64,000 nucleotides of DNA, taken from Bacillus zhangzhouensis. Lineage in GTDB: Bacteria; Bacillota; Bacilli; Bacillales; Bacillaceae. The notes under the pieces are model-generated. The model did no database searches and was not told the origin of the DNA. It saw nothing but the letters and a program-made list of their open reading frames with translations. Positions 30,023 to 38,985 of the stretch are shown here, in pieces. Where the stretch lies: the NCBI RefSeq assembly GCF_000715205.1, contig NZ_JOTP01000002.1, positions 206,087 to 270,086 on the forward strand, read 5' to 3'. How positions within the stretch are numbered: the first letter of the stretch is position 1; each line of letters begins with the position of its first letter. Made by a program: the position numbers and the translations under genes.

Positions 30023-30055
30023 AGAGCAGCCTTAATGAGGGCTGCTCTTTTTTTA
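30023..30055 (+). terminator. Terminator hairpin, right copy of a 26-bp duplication
   Basis: The same 26 bases as 29821-29846, here followed by seven T on the plus strand, so it suits transcripts from tmcAL or from the repeat itself. The T-run overlaps the ylbL stop codon. Confidence 0.8.
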
Positions 30056-31081
30056 TGATGCTTTCTCTTTTAATTTGTTTAAATAGTTCAGTGCATCTTG
30101 CATTGTATCTACAGGGACAATTTTCATATCACTTTTAATATCTTTCGCTGTTTTGACTGCATTTTGATAGTCTGAGTTTGGATCGCCTTTATCGTTCGGC
30201 GCAAAGAAAATGTCTTTTCCTGCTTTATCTGCTGCCACAACCTTTTGATCGATCCCACCAATTGGGCCGACCGTTCCATCAGCGTCAATCGTTCCAGTCC
30301 CCGCGATCGCATAGCCATGTGTTTCGTCTTCTTTTGTCAGCTGGTTATAAATTTCAAGTGACATCATTAAGCCTGCTGATGGACCGCCGATATTTTCAAT
30401 ATCTACTTTAATCGCAGGTGACACTTTCACATGACGGTCAGTAAACAATGACACACCTATTCCGACTCTTTTTGGCTCTTCTTTAAATGGTTTTAACGTC
30501 ACTTGCTGTATGATTTCTTTGCCGTTTCGTTCAAGGACAAAGCGGACAGATGTGCCTGCTTTTTTACTGCTGATATATGAAACCATTTTATCAGCTGAAT
30601 CATAGGTCTTGCCATCAACGCTTTTGATCCGGTCGCCAACTTCAATCTTTCCGTAAGCGGGCATTCCTTTCATCACGTAGCTCGCATATACCCCGTTAAA
30701 CGTATAATCTACTTTTTTCCCTGCTTTTGTATATGCTGCAATCATGGCATTTTCTTGAGAGCTTTTCATCAGCTGAAGCTGTCGTTTCATATAATCTTCA
30801 TCCGATTCTCCGTCCGCTTTAATGTTTTCTTCCGGGACGATCTCGTCATACTTGTTCATTTTTGCAAGCAAATACGTATATGGGTTTGCTGGACCTACTT
30901 TAATGGTCATAAGGGAGAAGCTGCCCTTCTCGCCATATGCTCCGTCTACTTTAATGTGCGGAGCAATCTCTGTTGCATCGCCCGGCTTTGTCACGTAATA
31001 CGGCAGTTTAACAAAGGTTAAGCCAAATAATACAAGAACAACCACAAAAAAGCTGAGCCAGCGAATATTCAATTTTTTCAT
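30053..31081 (-). CDS. ylbL: Membrane-anchored Lon-type PDZ protease YlbL (DdcP)
   Basis: YlbL is an extracellular-facing membrane protease that in B. subtilis helps recovery from the DNA-damage checkpoint by clearing the division inhibitor YneA. The 342 residues have one N-terminal transmembrane helix (about 9-25), a PDZ domain around 125-200 and a C-terminal Lon (S16) domain. The expected Ser-Lys dyad is Ser235 in [11 protein letters not shown] and Lys280 in [12 protein letters not shown] 31081 is preferred (GGGAGTG 8 nt upstream); an in-frame start ten codons earlier lies inside ylbK. The ylbK stop is 5 bases upstream, so the two are coupled. Confidence 0.93.
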   Translation of the reverse strand: MKKLNIRWLSFFVVVLVLFGLTFVKLPYYVTKPGDATEIAPHIKVDGAYGEKGSFSLMTIKVGPANPYTYLLAKMNKYDEIVPEENIKADGESDEDYMKRQLQLMKSSQENAMIAAYTKAGKKVDYTFNGVYASYVMKGMPAYGKIEVGDRIKSVDGKTYDSADKMVSYISSKKAGTSVRFVLERNGKEIIQQVTLKPFKEEPKRVGIGVSLFTDRHVKVSPAIKVDIENIGGPSAGLMMSLEIYNQLTKEDETHGYAIAGTGTIDADGTVGPIGGIDQKVVAADKAGKDIFFAPNDKGDPNSDYQNAVKTAKDIKSDMKIVPVDTMQDALNYLNKLKEKAS

Positions 31082-31085
31082 TCGA

Positions 31086-31865
31086 TTAACACTCCCATTT
31101 ATCAATGACATCTTTTAGTTTCCCTTTTAGTTGGTCTGCGGCGAGCTCACCTGCTTCGATCATCTCTTGAACCTGTGTAAACGCACTAGAGCTATATGTT
31201 TCAAGCTTTGGCCGGATCATGAGGTCTGCATGAATGGTTTGATGACGAACCAATTCATTTTGAAGGATGTCCAAACTTTGCATAATCACATCCGATAATC
31301 TCGTCGCCTTTTCTGTTTTTTTCACCCTTGATACATCAGAGGCGATAATGAGATCTGCACCCATTTCTTTTAAAACAGAAACAGGAATACGGTCAACAAC
31401 CGCTCCATCTACTAATTGTCTACCGCCCATTACGTGCGGAACAAACACACCTGGAATGCTAATGCTCGCTCTAACTGCTTGTGAGACAGGCCCTTCTTTG
31501 AACACAACCTTCTCCCCTGTCTCGAGGTCACACGCGACAATCGCAAGAGGCATTCGCAATTCCTCGATTTTTTTCCCATATGTAAACGTGTGGATCAGCT
31601 GCAAAATTCGATTTCCTTTTAAAAGACCGATTTTTGGCAGTGTATAGTCAGCATAATACTTTCTTCTGAAGACAAGTGCAAGTTTTTTCATTTTTTCTAC
31701 GTCTTGTCCTGCCGCATAAAAGCTCCCAACAAGTGCGCCAATACTGCTTCCAGCAATCATATCCACCTGAATTCCTTGTTTCTCAAGACTAGATAAAACT
31801 CCGATATGCGCCATTCCCCTAGCACCCCCAGAGCCTAGCGCAAGCCCGATGACCGGTCGCTTCAT
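31086..31865 (-). CDS. ylbK: Patatin-like phospholipase family protein YlbK
   Basis: This 259-residue patatin-fold hydrolase has an oxyanion loop ([13 protein letters not shown]), the nucleophile serine in GSSIG (residue 41) and the DG motif of the Ser-Asp dyad in [10 protein letters not shown]. The natural substrate is unknown. ATG 31865 is chosen because GAGGAGGG lies about 9 nt upstream. It is immediately upstream of ylbL and divergent from ylbJ. Confidence 0.9.
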   Translation of the reverse strand: MKRPVIGLALGSGGARGMAHIGVLSSLEKQGIQVDMIAGSSIGALVGSFYAAGQDVEKMKKLALVFRRKYYADYTLPKIGLLKGNRILQLIHTFTYGKKIEELRMPLAIVACDLETGEKVVFKEGPVSQAVRASISIPGVFVPHVMGGRQLVDGAVVDRIPVSVLKEMGADLIIASDVSRVKKTEKATRLSDVIMQSLDILQNELVRHQTIHADLMIRPKLETYSSSAFTQVQEMIEAGELAADQLKGKLKDVIDKWEC

Positions 31866-32024
31866 GAAAATCAACCCTCCTCTTTCTATGCATATATACG
31901 AATCTATAGGTCTAAACATGCCCCTTCTGCTCGTATAGTAATAGAAGACAGGCTCGGCTAGTTTTTCCTTTTTCTTTGATCACGAGCTCGCCAATAGATC
32001 ATAACGGCAAGGGGCGAAATCTCC

Positions 32025-33220
32025 ATGAAAAAATGGAACACTCTGTTCATCGCTGCTTTTTTTATCTTTTTAACAGCCACTGTGATTACACATCCACAAG
32101 CCTCTTTGCAAGCGTCGAAAAATGGACTTGCAATGTGGTGGGAGGTTGTATTTCCGTCATTGCTTCCTTTTTTTATTTTGTCCGAGCTATTAATTAGTTT
32201 CGGGATTGTCAGATTTGTCGGAGTGTTATTAGAGCCATTTATGCGCCCCATCTTTCGAGTACCTGGTGTAGGCGGATTTGTACTAGCTATGGGAATGGCC
32301 TCAGGCTTTCCTTCTGGCGCTAAATTAACGACAAGACTCAGGCAAGAAGGACAGCTGACGAGAATCGAAGCAGAGCGCCTTGTTTCATTTACAAATTCAT
32401 CGAATCCATTGTTTATTTTCGGTGCGGTGGCTGTTGGTTTTTTTCATCACCCAGCTTTAGGGGTTGTTTTAGCCTGCGCACATTATTTAGGGAATCTCGC
32501 TGTTGGTGTGACGATGCGGGGGTATAAAGCGCGGCATGATGCGCATCTTAGAAGCCGGAAGGGATTTTTATTCCCACCGTTTAAAGAGGCATTCAGCGCC
32601 CTTCATACAGCCAGACTCGCAGAGAAAAGACCGCTCGGCCAAATTTTAAGCGATGCTGTCATGTCGTCAGTTCAAACACTCTTTATGATTGGTGGCTTTA
32701 TTATCTTATTTTCTGTCTTTAGCAAAATGCTGTCAGTTGTTCATGTGACAGACCTGCTATCTATAGGGATCAGATATATGCTGCAAACGATGCACCTTCC
32801 GCCAGAATTAGATCTAGCCATGATTGCCGGTTTATTTGAAATCACATTAGGAAGTCAGCTAACGGGGTCACAAGAGGTCACCCTGCTCGCTAAAACCATT
32901 GTCGTCAGCTTTATTTTAGGATTCAGCGGGTTCTCTGTTCAAGCCCAGGTCGCCGGCATTTTGGCGGCTACTGATATACGCTTTAAACCGTTTTTCTTCG
33001 CCCGTTTGCTCCACGGGATTTATGCAGCTGTCTTTGCCTTTTTATTATTCAAACCTCTTTATGTATCTCGATCAGACATGGCTCTTCCAGCAGGAGCCTT
33101 TGAAGCAAGCGAGCAAGTCGTCATGTTTAGCAGTGTGCTATGGAATCAGCTTGTGACAGCTGGCCCTTTGATCACTTTGTTCAGCCTGATCGTGTATATT
33201 GCTCTATATTACCAGAAACT

Positions 33221-33233
<13 letters not shown>
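32025..33233 (+). CDS. ylbJ: Sporulation integral membrane protein YlbJ
   Basis: YlbJ is a polytopic membrane protein of the nucleoside-transporter-like gate family, required in B. subtilis for heat-resistant spores. The 402 residues include about eight to ten transmembrane helices and the family segments MGMASGFPSGAKL and FTNSSNPLFIFGA. In B. subtilis it is expressed in the mother cell under sigma-E. Its last codons lie within the stem of the terminator shared with coaD. Confidence 0.9.
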
Positions 33234-33732
<499 letters not shown>

Positions 33733-34290
33733 TTAATTTCCCCGCTTTCTATAGATCGTAATGCCAGTCATTCCGTACAGTTCCCGCCTTGATATGTGGA
33801 GCTGTCCAGCTTCCTCAGGCAGCGTAACGTCTTTATCATGCTCACATACAATCACGCCATCATCTGTTAATAAGGAGTGCTCATCAATCATTTCAAGAAG
33901 TGCCTTCAGCTTTTGATCCTTATACGGCGGATCAAGAAAGATAGCTTGAAAGGATTCCTCTCGTTTAACAACGGCTGCAAGAGCACGCTTTGCATCATTT
34001 CGAAATACTTCACTTTGATCCATTAGTGACAATTGATTCAGGTTTCCTTTAATCGTCTGAATCGCCTTCATATCTCGATCAACGAAAATGCAATGATCGA
34101 ATCCTCTAGAGAGCGCTTCAATTCCTAAACCACCGCTTCCCGCAAATAAATCAAGGGCCCTCCCGCCATCAAAATACGGGCCTATCATATTAAAAATGGA
34201 TTCTTTCACTTTATCTGTAGTTGGTCTTGTTGATTGACCTGGTACCGCTTTAAGCGTGCGGCCTTTTCTCGTTCCAGAGATGACTCTCAT
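33733..34290 (-). CDS. rsmD: 16S rRNA (guanine-966-N2)-methyltransferase RsmD (YlbH)
   Basis: RsmD is a SAM-dependent methyltransferase acting on the small-subunit rRNA. The 185 residues show the N-terminal MRVISGTRKGR typical of the family, SAM motif I in ALDLFAGSGGLGIEALSRG and the catalytic DPPY motif in FLDPPYKD. It lies divergent from the csfG small RNA and is followed after three bases by coaD. Confidence 0.95.
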   Translation of the reverse strand: MRVISGTRKGRTLKAVPGQSTRPTTDKVKESIFNMIGPYFDGGRALDLFAGSGGLGIEALSRGFDHCIFVDRDMKAIQTIKGNLNQLSLMDQSEVFRNDAKRALAAVVKREESFQAIFLDPPYKDQKLKALLEMIDEHSLLTDDGVIVCEHDKDVTLPEEAGQLHISRRELYGMTGITIYRKRGN

Positions 34291-34408
34291 TTTCCCACCA
34301 CTTTTTCTGCTTGCTTCTATTGCTTACTGTCTTATGACAAAAAATTCAACATTATCTTACCACATCCAATCCGCATGGGACAATGCGCGGATTTTCATTC
34401 ATTTTCTA

Positions 34409-34439
34409 TGTATAGATGACGGGAAGCGGGGTCATACTA
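34409..34439 (+). promoter_or_regulatory. Forespore (sigma-F/sigma-G) promoter of csfG
   Basis: TGTATA (34409-34414) and CATACTA (34433-34439) with an 18-nt spacer match the sigma-G/sigma-F consensus very well. No sigma-A-like elements overlap. It lies directly before the structured RNA. Confidence 0.8.
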
Positions 34440-34444
34440 CTTGT

Positions 34445-34595
34445 AACAGCATCTGATGTGGTGCTGTTGCCAACCGCGGAGAAGACTTACGTTTCCCCAT
34501 AAGTTCTTCCTCCGGTTTCTCCTCTCCCTTTGCCTTCTCCTTAATGAATCATTAAGAATAGAAGGACCCCGCGGGTGATGCCGCGGGGGTTTTTT
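34445..34595 (+). ncRNA. csfG: Sporulation small RNA CsfG
   Basis: The ylbG-rsmD(ylbH) intergenic region of B. subtilis encodes CsfG, a forespore-specific small RNA of about 150 nt conserved in endospore formers. Here the same position has a forespore promoter and no open frame. Complementary arms CAGCATC/GGTGCTG form a hairpin at the 5' end. Pyrimidine-rich stretches (CTTCCTCC, CTCCTCTCCC) follow. The 3' end is a GC-rich terminator (ccccgcgg 34567-34574 / ccgcgggg 34581-34588, then TTTTTT). The predicted length from about 34445 to 34595 is about 150 nt. Identification rests on synteny, promoter and length, not on an alignment. Confidence 0.8.
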
Positions 34596-34601
34596 GTGTC
34601 T

Positions 34602-34874
34602 TTAAAAGCCCACCTTATAATCATATTCTTTCGCTTTGTCCAATTTGGATTCGTACTCTAATTTAATAAAAGGTTTATATGAAGGCTCAACACGTTTTAC
34701 AAATGGCAATGAGTTCAGCTTTGCCATATGGCGCTCGAGATCATTCATATCACAATAAATCACTGCATATTTCATTTTCCTTGAAATATAGTGAACATTC
34801 CCAAATTTTCTTAGCGCTTTTGACTGCTTTAACGAATGCAGCCAAACGACCATCCCTTGACGTTTGGTTTCCAT
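34602..34874 (-). CDS. ylbG: UPF0298 family protein YlbG
   Basis: This 90-residue cytoplasmic protein belongs to family UPF0298/DUF2129, of unknown function. Family features visible are [21 protein letters not shown] and the stretch [10 protein letters not shown] followed by [23 protein letters not shown] ribosome site precedes the ATG. Its 3' end nearly touches the csfG terminator from the opposite strand. It lies next to ylbF as in B. subtilis. Confidence 0.85.
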   Translation of the reverse strand: METKRQGMVVWLHSLKQSKALRKFGNVHYISRKMKYAVIYCDMNDLERHMAKLNSLPFVKRVEPSYKPFIKLEYESKLDKAKEYDYKVGF

Positions 34875-34911
34875 CTTTTCACCTGCCGCTTTTCAATTCT
34901 TTCCCTTCATT

Positions 34912-34941
34912 ATGTAAAAGACGAGACGTTCAAGTCTCGTC
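34912..34941 (-). terminator. Terminator of ylbF
   Basis: GACGAGAC (34920-34927) and GTCTCGTC (34934-34941) pair around a 6-base loop and are followed by TTTTAC on the minus strand. The stem contains the ylbF stop codon. Confidence 0.75.
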
Positions 34942-35389
34942 AAGATACTTTACAGCCACAGCTGCCTCCTGAACCACAGCCACCGCCGCATGATGATAGG
35001 CCATCAAAATATGGGTTCCCTGTTGGAACTTTAATATATGCTGATACAGCTTGACCAATTTCAATACTAATCTCATCTAAGATGGATTGAACCGCTGTTT
35101 CTGCTTTTTTGAAATCAACCACTGTATCGTGAAGATCTAGCTTTCTTTTGACCTCACGCATTTCCTTTGAGATCGTTCTATAGTCCGGATGGTATTTGCC
35201 GAACCGCTGCACATCCTCATATTGCTCTTTTACTTTTGTAAAATGGGCAATAATTTGTTGGGCTTCTTCGTCTTGCTGGAGACGCTTAAAGCAGTTGCGG
35301 TAATGTTCAGCCTCCTCCGACTGAAGAATCATGGCAGCCAATTGATTAGCTTCCTCTTGGAGCTCCACAGATTCGATTGTCGCATACAT
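34940..35389 (-). CDS. ylbF: RicF/YlbF, component of the Ric (Y-complex) regulator
   Basis: YlbF forms, with YmcA and YaaT, the Ric complex, which carries iron-sulfur clusters and promotes RNase Y-dependent mRNA processing, competence, sporulation and biofilm formation in B. subtilis. The 149 residues are mostly helical (YlbF/YmcA family). They end in a cysteine-rich tail, CGGGCGSGGSCGCKVS, which supplies Fe-S ligands in the complex. The tail is intact here. Confidence 0.93.
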   Translation of the reverse strand: MYATIESVELQEEANQLAAMILQSEEAEHYRNCFKRLQQDEEAQQIIAHFTKVKEQYEDVQRFGKYHPDYRTISKEMREVKRKLDLHDTVVDFKKAETAVQSILDEISIEIGQAVSAYIKVPTGNPYFDGLSSCGGGCGSGGSCGCKVS

Positions 35390-35446
35390 AAATGTTGCAC
35401 CTCCAATTCATAGTTTACCACGAAACCTATGGATCAGAAAATGCTT

Positions 35447-35857
35447 TTACGTGACAAATACGTCCCACGTTTCTCTTTTTTGTTTATAATCTGGATGACG
35501 GGAATTCAGCACAACGGTCATTTTATGCTTTCCTTTTGAAAGGTGCTTGACCACAAACGCAGCAGTATACTCATTGCCCGCACGTTTCCCATCTACATAC
35601 ACTGTAAAATATCCCGCCTTCTCATCCTTATTTCCAAGTGAAGGCTCAAGATGGAAATCTCGAAGTGTACTTTCTATATAGACAGCCGTTCCCTGCACTT
35701 TGTATTTTAAAAAGCCTTGCTGCTTCATTTCACTTTGGGCTTGCTGCATCACTGGTACATCTGGTTCTTGCTTGACCACTTGCTCTTCTTCATGTTGACT
35801 TTGACACCCAGTGACAAGAAAAAGCAATGCGCATATTGACAGCATCCATTTCATCAT
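35447..35857 (-). CDS. Unrecognised small lipoprotein
   Basis: This 136-residue protein has a signal peptide and lipobox (LFLVTGC, lipidated Cys18), an acidic linker, and a C-terminal region of alternating hydrophobic residues suggesting a small beta-sandwich (YFTVYVDGKRAGNEYTAAF and a final TWDVFVT). AGGAG lies 6 nt before the ATG. I do not recognise the family. As I recall the B. subtilis order, ylbF is followed directly by ylbE, so this gene would be an extra one here. Its codon use looks like that of its neighbours. Confidence 0.75.
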   Translation of the reverse strand: MMKWMLSICALLFLVTGCQSQHEEEQVVKQEPDVPVMQQAQSEMKQQGFLKYKVQGTAVYIESTLRDFHLEPSLGNKDEKAGYFTVYVDGKRAGNEYTAAFVVKHLSKGKHKMTVVLNSRHPDYKQKRETWDVFVT

Positions 35858-35926
35858 CTGATTCTCCTTTCGTCTACTTTCATAGGATGCTCATGAATTA
35901 GACATCTTAATCAACTCAAAAAAGCC

Positions 35927-36175
35927 TCACCCGGCTCCATTTTGATTGCGCATTGCTTGGAACATTTGAATCATCATTTCAGCCATTTGGACACTATTGC
36001 TCAACTGACTCACACGATGAGGAATGGTTTTTTCGTAAAAGTTCATTTTATCTAATTCAAAGGAAGATAGTTTTTCAGGATGTCGAGTCAGCTGTCTGTA
36101 CCAGAGAGGACGTTGTCTAATGAATTTGATTCGATCCTCTTCGGCCATGACAAACTCCTGTACTTCTTTCCGCAC
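35927..36175 (-). CDS. ylbE: YlbE-like family protein
   Basis: This 82-residue cytoplasmic protein of the YlbE-like family has the stretch RIKFIRQRPLWYRQLTRHP, followed by FYEKTIPHRVSQLSNSVQMAEM. Function is unknown. GTG 36175 is preferred (product after the start begins RKEVQEF; AAAGGGG about 9 nt upstream). An ATG three codons earlier abuts the ribosome site and a TTG at 36178 is also possible. It follows ylbD by about 19 bases. Confidence 0.82.
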   Translation of the reverse strand: MRKEVQEFVMAEEDRIKFIRQRPLWYRQLTRHPEKLSSFELDKMNFYEKTIPHRVSQLSNSVQMAEMMIQMFQAMRNQNGAG

Positions 36176-36194
36176 CAAAAGCATCCCCTTTCAA

Positions 36195-36608
36195 TTAATC
36201 TTTCCTGAAGGAGAATGGGTGCTGACTGCCTCCAGATGAACCTTTTTTTGAGCCATTTGATGAAAATTGGCCGAGTAAGCTTTGTAAAGAGGAAATAGAC
36301 TGGCTCATTTTGTTAATCTGTTCATTCATTTGATCAGCGTCCATTTTTTTCACAGCAGAAACCATTTTAGACATAAAATCTGCTTTTCCCTGTTCACTTG
36401 GCTTAGAGGCTTTTTCGTCTTTTGCTTCTTGAGATTGCGTTTGCCGGTAAGGAGACCACATCTCATCTTCCTCACCAAACATTACCCAATTCTCGTATAA
36501 ACTTTGCCAGCTTTTTTCTTGCGTTTGCACTTCTTGAATTAACTTCGGATGGCGTCTGACGAATTGTTTAAATTCATCAATGGATGTTTGCTTTTGCTTG
36601 TTTGTCAT
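36195..36608 (-). CDS. ylbD: YlbD family putative spore-coat protein
   Basis: This 137-residue hydrophilic protein has the YlbD-family N-terminus SIDEFKQFVRRHPKLIQEV followed by a tryptophan-rich segment (KSWQSLYENWVMFGEEDEMW). A low-complexity glycine/serine tail (SNGSKKGSSGGSQHPF) ends it. The family is annotated as a coat-associated protein in B. subtilis; the role is not well defined. ATG 36608 gives MTNKQKQ; an ATG five codons earlier overlaps the ribosome site. It is followed closely by ylbE. Confidence 0.8.
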   Translation of the reverse strand: MTNKQKQTSIDEFKQFVRRHPKLIQEVQTQEKSWQSLYENWVMFGEEDEMWSPYRQTQSQEAKDEKASKPSEQGKADFMSKMVSAVKKMDADQMNEQINKMSQSISSLQSLLGQFSSNGSKKGSSGGSQHPFSFRKD

Positions 36609-36681
36609 ATCCTCACCCCCCATACAAATGCCTACTATACTATATACACCAGCATCTGTTTTGGTGAGCCTCTTTTTTCAT

Positions 36682-36713
36682 AAAAAAACAGCTGCGGTTG
36701 TGCAGCTGCTTTG
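36682..36713 (-). terminator. Terminator of ylbC
   Basis: On the minus strand GCAGCTGC and GCAGCTG pair around a 6-base loop, followed by TTTTTTT, directly after the ylbC stop. Confidence 0.8.
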
Positions 36714-36714
36714 T

Positions 36715-37758
36715 TTAAGATGTTTTCTTGATGAAGTTTTGAGTATAGTATTTTTCTTTCACACCTACGCCAAGGTGTGTGTAATCTCCGTTTAATAACG
36801 CCTTCCGGTGACCTTCGCTATTGAGCCAGCCTTCTACAGCTGCTGGTCCATCCACATAGTTATATGCAATGTTTTCACCTGCGAGCTGAAATGCCACCTC
36901 TCCTCTTTCTAATCGGTCTTTCAGCGTACCGTATTTTTTAGACTCATGGGAGAAATAATGATTTTCTTTCATGTCCTCACTATGCATGAATGCGACTTCG
37001 GAGGTTTCATCGTCCCACTTTAAGGTCGGCAGGTTGTACTTATGGCGAATAATATTGGTCATATCAAAAATTTGTTTTTGGCTGGAAGTCTCAATATCTT
37101 TCCATTTTTCGCCTGATATCGCTTCAGGTTCTATCAATTGACCTCGATAGACAACCTCATACGGCTTTTGTTTCACAAATGTATCTGCGTTAAAGGCCCT
37201 GATACTCGAAAGGGTGCTTTCAAACTTATCCATGTAAAGCTGGACATAGACATCATCTCCCACTTTCACGGTTGGCCGCGTATTCATATCATCTTCTGAG
37301 AATTCAAAGCGGTATGAATTTTGTTCATCCTCTACATGAATGTAAGGCGCAATTTGTGTTTTTTTAAACACTTCACTTGTGGCTTGACCGATTTTAAATG
37401 GTTCAACATTTAGCCCGTCTCCTGTTGCAAACAAAGTCACCACTTTACTATCCTTTACCCCTACTTGAATATAGTGCTTCTTCGATTGGTTGTATATCCA
37501 CCAGTCATAATCATATGCGGAAGGATCAATGCGATCTGGTTCTCCCAGCTGTTTAAGCACTTCGTTTGAAGATTTCCCCATAAAGGACATGAGCCCCTTT
37601 TTTGGGATGTTGATCGGCTTATCGCTAGATGTTTCTTCATTAGACACCTTCGGTTCATTGCTGCTTTCTTTTTCCGGTGAAGATCCATATTGAATAAACA
37701 GAACGTACGTTCCAGATATAATCAGGAGGATGAAGAGTGTTTTGAGCACAGTTTTCAA
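36715..37758 (-). CDS. ylbC: Membrane-anchored CAP-domain protein YlbC
   Basis: This 347-residue protein has an N-terminal membrane helix or uncleaved signal (about residues 5-22), a CAP-associated N-terminal domain (MGKSSNEVLKQLGEPDRID, then DYDWWIY) and a C-terminal CAP/SCP-like domain. The latter has the histidines and glutamate of the family (FMHSEDMKENHYFSHES, GENIAYNY, SEGHRKALLNGDYTHLGVG). The function of bacterial CAP proteins is mostly unknown. TTG 37758 is supported by GGAGG 7 nt upstream. It is flanked by terminators, so probably monocistronic. Confidence 0.85.
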   Translation of the reverse strand: MKTVLKTLFILLIISGTYVLFIQYGSSPEKESSNEPKVSNEETSSDKPINIPKKGLMSFMGKSSNEVLKQLGEPDRIDPSAYDYDWWIYNQSKKHYIQVGVKDSKVVTLFATGDGLNVEPFKIGQATSEVFKKTQIAPYIHVEDEQNSYRFEFSEDDMNTRPTVKVGDDVYVQLYMDKFESTLSSIRAFNADTFVKQKPYEVVYRGQLIEPEAISGEKWKDIETSSQKQIFDMTNIIRHKYNLPTLKWDDETSEVAFMHSEDMKENHYFSHESKKYGTLKDRLERGEVAFQLAGENIAYNYVDGPAAVEGWLNSEGHRKALLNGDYTHLGVGVKEKYYTQNFIKKTS

Positions 37759-37880
37759 ATAAACACCTCCGTTAAATTGGCAAGGTACAAAAAGTACCTT
37801 CTACTGTCATTTAAACAAAACTTGCTCCATATTACAACGACAATACAGCCTATTTAACACGAATTTAAAATATGCCCCTG

Positions 37881-38330
37881 TTAATGAAGAAATCCTTGCC
37901 CGTGATCTTGATCTTGTTGAGAGATTTCAGTAAGTGCATCTCCCGCACGATCATTTGACAAATCTTCAACTGATAAATCTCCAAGAGCTACAATGCCCGT
38001 TAATGCTCCACTTTTAACGACGGGAATGCGGCGGAGCTGATGCTCTGACATTAACCGGACAATTTCTTCAAGCGTTGCATCTTCTTCGGCTGTCAGTACT
38101 TCCTTCGTCATGAGTGCGCCAACTTCCTGCGAGTTTGGCTTTTTCTCAGCAATCCCTCTGAGTACAAGGTCCCGGTCTGTCACAATTCCAACGAGCTGAT
38201 CTCCGTCAACCACTGGAATGGCACCGATGTCAGCATCTTTCATTTTTACTGCCGCTTCATAAGCATTGTCGTCCTTTTGGCACGTCACTACTTTTTTTGT
38301 CATAATATCTTTGATTTTTTTCGTTTTCAC
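37881..38330 (-). CDS. ylbB: CBS-domain protein YlbB
   Basis: The 149-residue protein consists of two tandem CBS domains (about residues 7-62 and 70-126) that normally bind adenine nucleotides. Repeating features are IMTKKVVTC and LMTKEVLTA, each followed by IPVV and then GIV. The C-terminus is acidic and glutamine/histidine-rich. The target is unknown. GTG 38330 is chosen because GGAGG lies 7 nt before it; 22 further in-frame codons upstream have no CBS homology. It is divergent from ylbA. Confidence 0.87.
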   Translation of the reverse strand: MKTKKIKDIMTKKVVTCQKDDNAYEAAVKMKDADIGAIPVVDGDQLVGIVTDRDLVLRGIAEKKPNSQEVGALMTKEVLTAEEDATLEEIVRLMSEHQLRRIPVVKSGALTGIVALGDLSVEDLSNDRAGDALTEISQQDQDHGQGFLH

Positions 38331-38398
38331 GTTGATTCCTCCATCTATTATTTTCTTTATTACTGTAACCAGCTTATAAAAGAACATACCTTTCACAG

Positions 38399-38427
38399 TT
38401 GAAAGTTTAACGCTTTCATACTATGAT
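38399..38427 (+). promoter_or_regulatory. Candidate sigma-A promoter for ylbA
   Basis: TTGAAA (38399-38404), exactly 17 nt, and TATGAT (38422-38427) lie about 38 bases before the ylbA start. The bases CATACTA also occur here, but no sigma-G -35 element is found at the right distance. Confidence 0.55.
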
Positions 38428-38464
38428 TGTCAGTAAAGGGAATTTTTATAAGGAGGGGTTTTGG

Positions 38465-38830
38465 GTGAAGTTTGAAGGTACGGGGATTGAAAAGGTATCA
38501 GTTGACTTAAATAAATTGGATTTCATCATGGAAAGTGAAGGATTTGTACGAGCCGATCAATGGGATTATGAGCGAGTGACGTACGACAGGAAGTATAGCA
38601 TGGTTGAAGGGACATTTTATTTACGGATCTATGGCTACGCTACTGAAGGAGATGTCGGTTCCAAAAAGGCACACATTCAGCTTCTGACACCTTTACTTGG
38701 AAAACATTATTATCCGCATGGTGTCGAATACGGCGAAGGTGAAGATTTCCCTAAATCTCTTATCCAATCAAGCAAACAAACGCTTAACCGACTGAAAGAA
38801 AAACTAGAATCAATGACTGCTGAAGCATAA
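38465..38830 (+). CDS. ylbA: YugN-like family protein YlbA
   Basis: This 121-residue cytoplasmic protein of the YugN-like family is of unknown function. Visible features are an N-terminal KFEGTGIEK, the central DQWDYERVTYDRKYSMVEGTF and the segment YYPHGVEYGEGEDFP. GTG 38465 is preferred because AAGGAGGGG lies 6 nt upstream; an ATG 14 codons earlier falls inside the promoter region. A hairpin terminator follows, then the second copy of the structured repeat on the opposite strand. Confidence 0.85.
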   Translation: MKFEGTGIEKVSVDLNKLDFIMESEGFVRADQWDYERVTYDRKYSMVEGTFYLRIYGYATEGDVGSKKAHIQLLTPLLGKHYYPHGVEYGEGEDFPKSLIQSSKQTLNRLKEKLESMTAEA

Positions 38831-38833
38831 AAC

Positions 38834-38860
38834 AAAACACAGCCCATACGGCTGTGTTTT
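38834..38860. terminator. Terminator hairpin after ylbA, also the 3' end of repeat copy 2
   Basis: A perfect 11-bp stem (aaaacacagcc / ggctgtgtttt) with a 5-base loop. It has T-runs on both strands, so it can stop ylbA (plus) and any minus-strand transcript leaving the repeat. Confidence 0.8.
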
Positions 38861-38861
38861 A

Positions 38862-38985
38862 GCGTGTAGACAAACCCTCATATTCGGTGTCACTCCTGCG
38901 TGCCGGTGCTCACGAATGTCAAATTCGCTCCGGTACTCGTCCCTCCTAGACTTCAAGGGTTTTCATATCACGCTGAAAAGAAGAC
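38862..38985 (-). repeat. Structured intergenic repeat, copy 2, between convergent ylbA and ctaG
   Basis: On the minus strand this 124-base stretch matches 29892-30020 nearly throughout, beginning GTCTTCTTTTCAGCGTG and ending with CACGC. The terminal CAGCGTG/CACGCT and the internal AAACCCT/AGGGTTT can pair, and the CGAAT/ATTCG hairpin is kept. As in copy 1, the sense strand runs away from an upstream gene (here ctaG), sits between convergent genes and has a hairpin on each side. Here the two hairpins share CACAGCC/GGCTGTG arms but have different loops. Confidence 0.8.

Noticed and set aside
29890..30138. An 82-codon plus-strand frame through repeat copy 1
   Set aside because: It runs through the structured repeat and a terminator into the ylbL antisense strand, has no ribosome site, and copy 2 does not keep the frame.
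34441..34600. Hidden small protein gene instead of csfG
   Set aside because: No frame with a ribosome site spans the region, while promoter, terminator and synteny indicate an RNA.
38417..38423. CATACTA before ylbA as a sigma-G -10 box
   Set aside because: No matching -35 at 17-18 nt; a sigma-A pair TTGAAA-17-TATGAT overlaps it and fits better.
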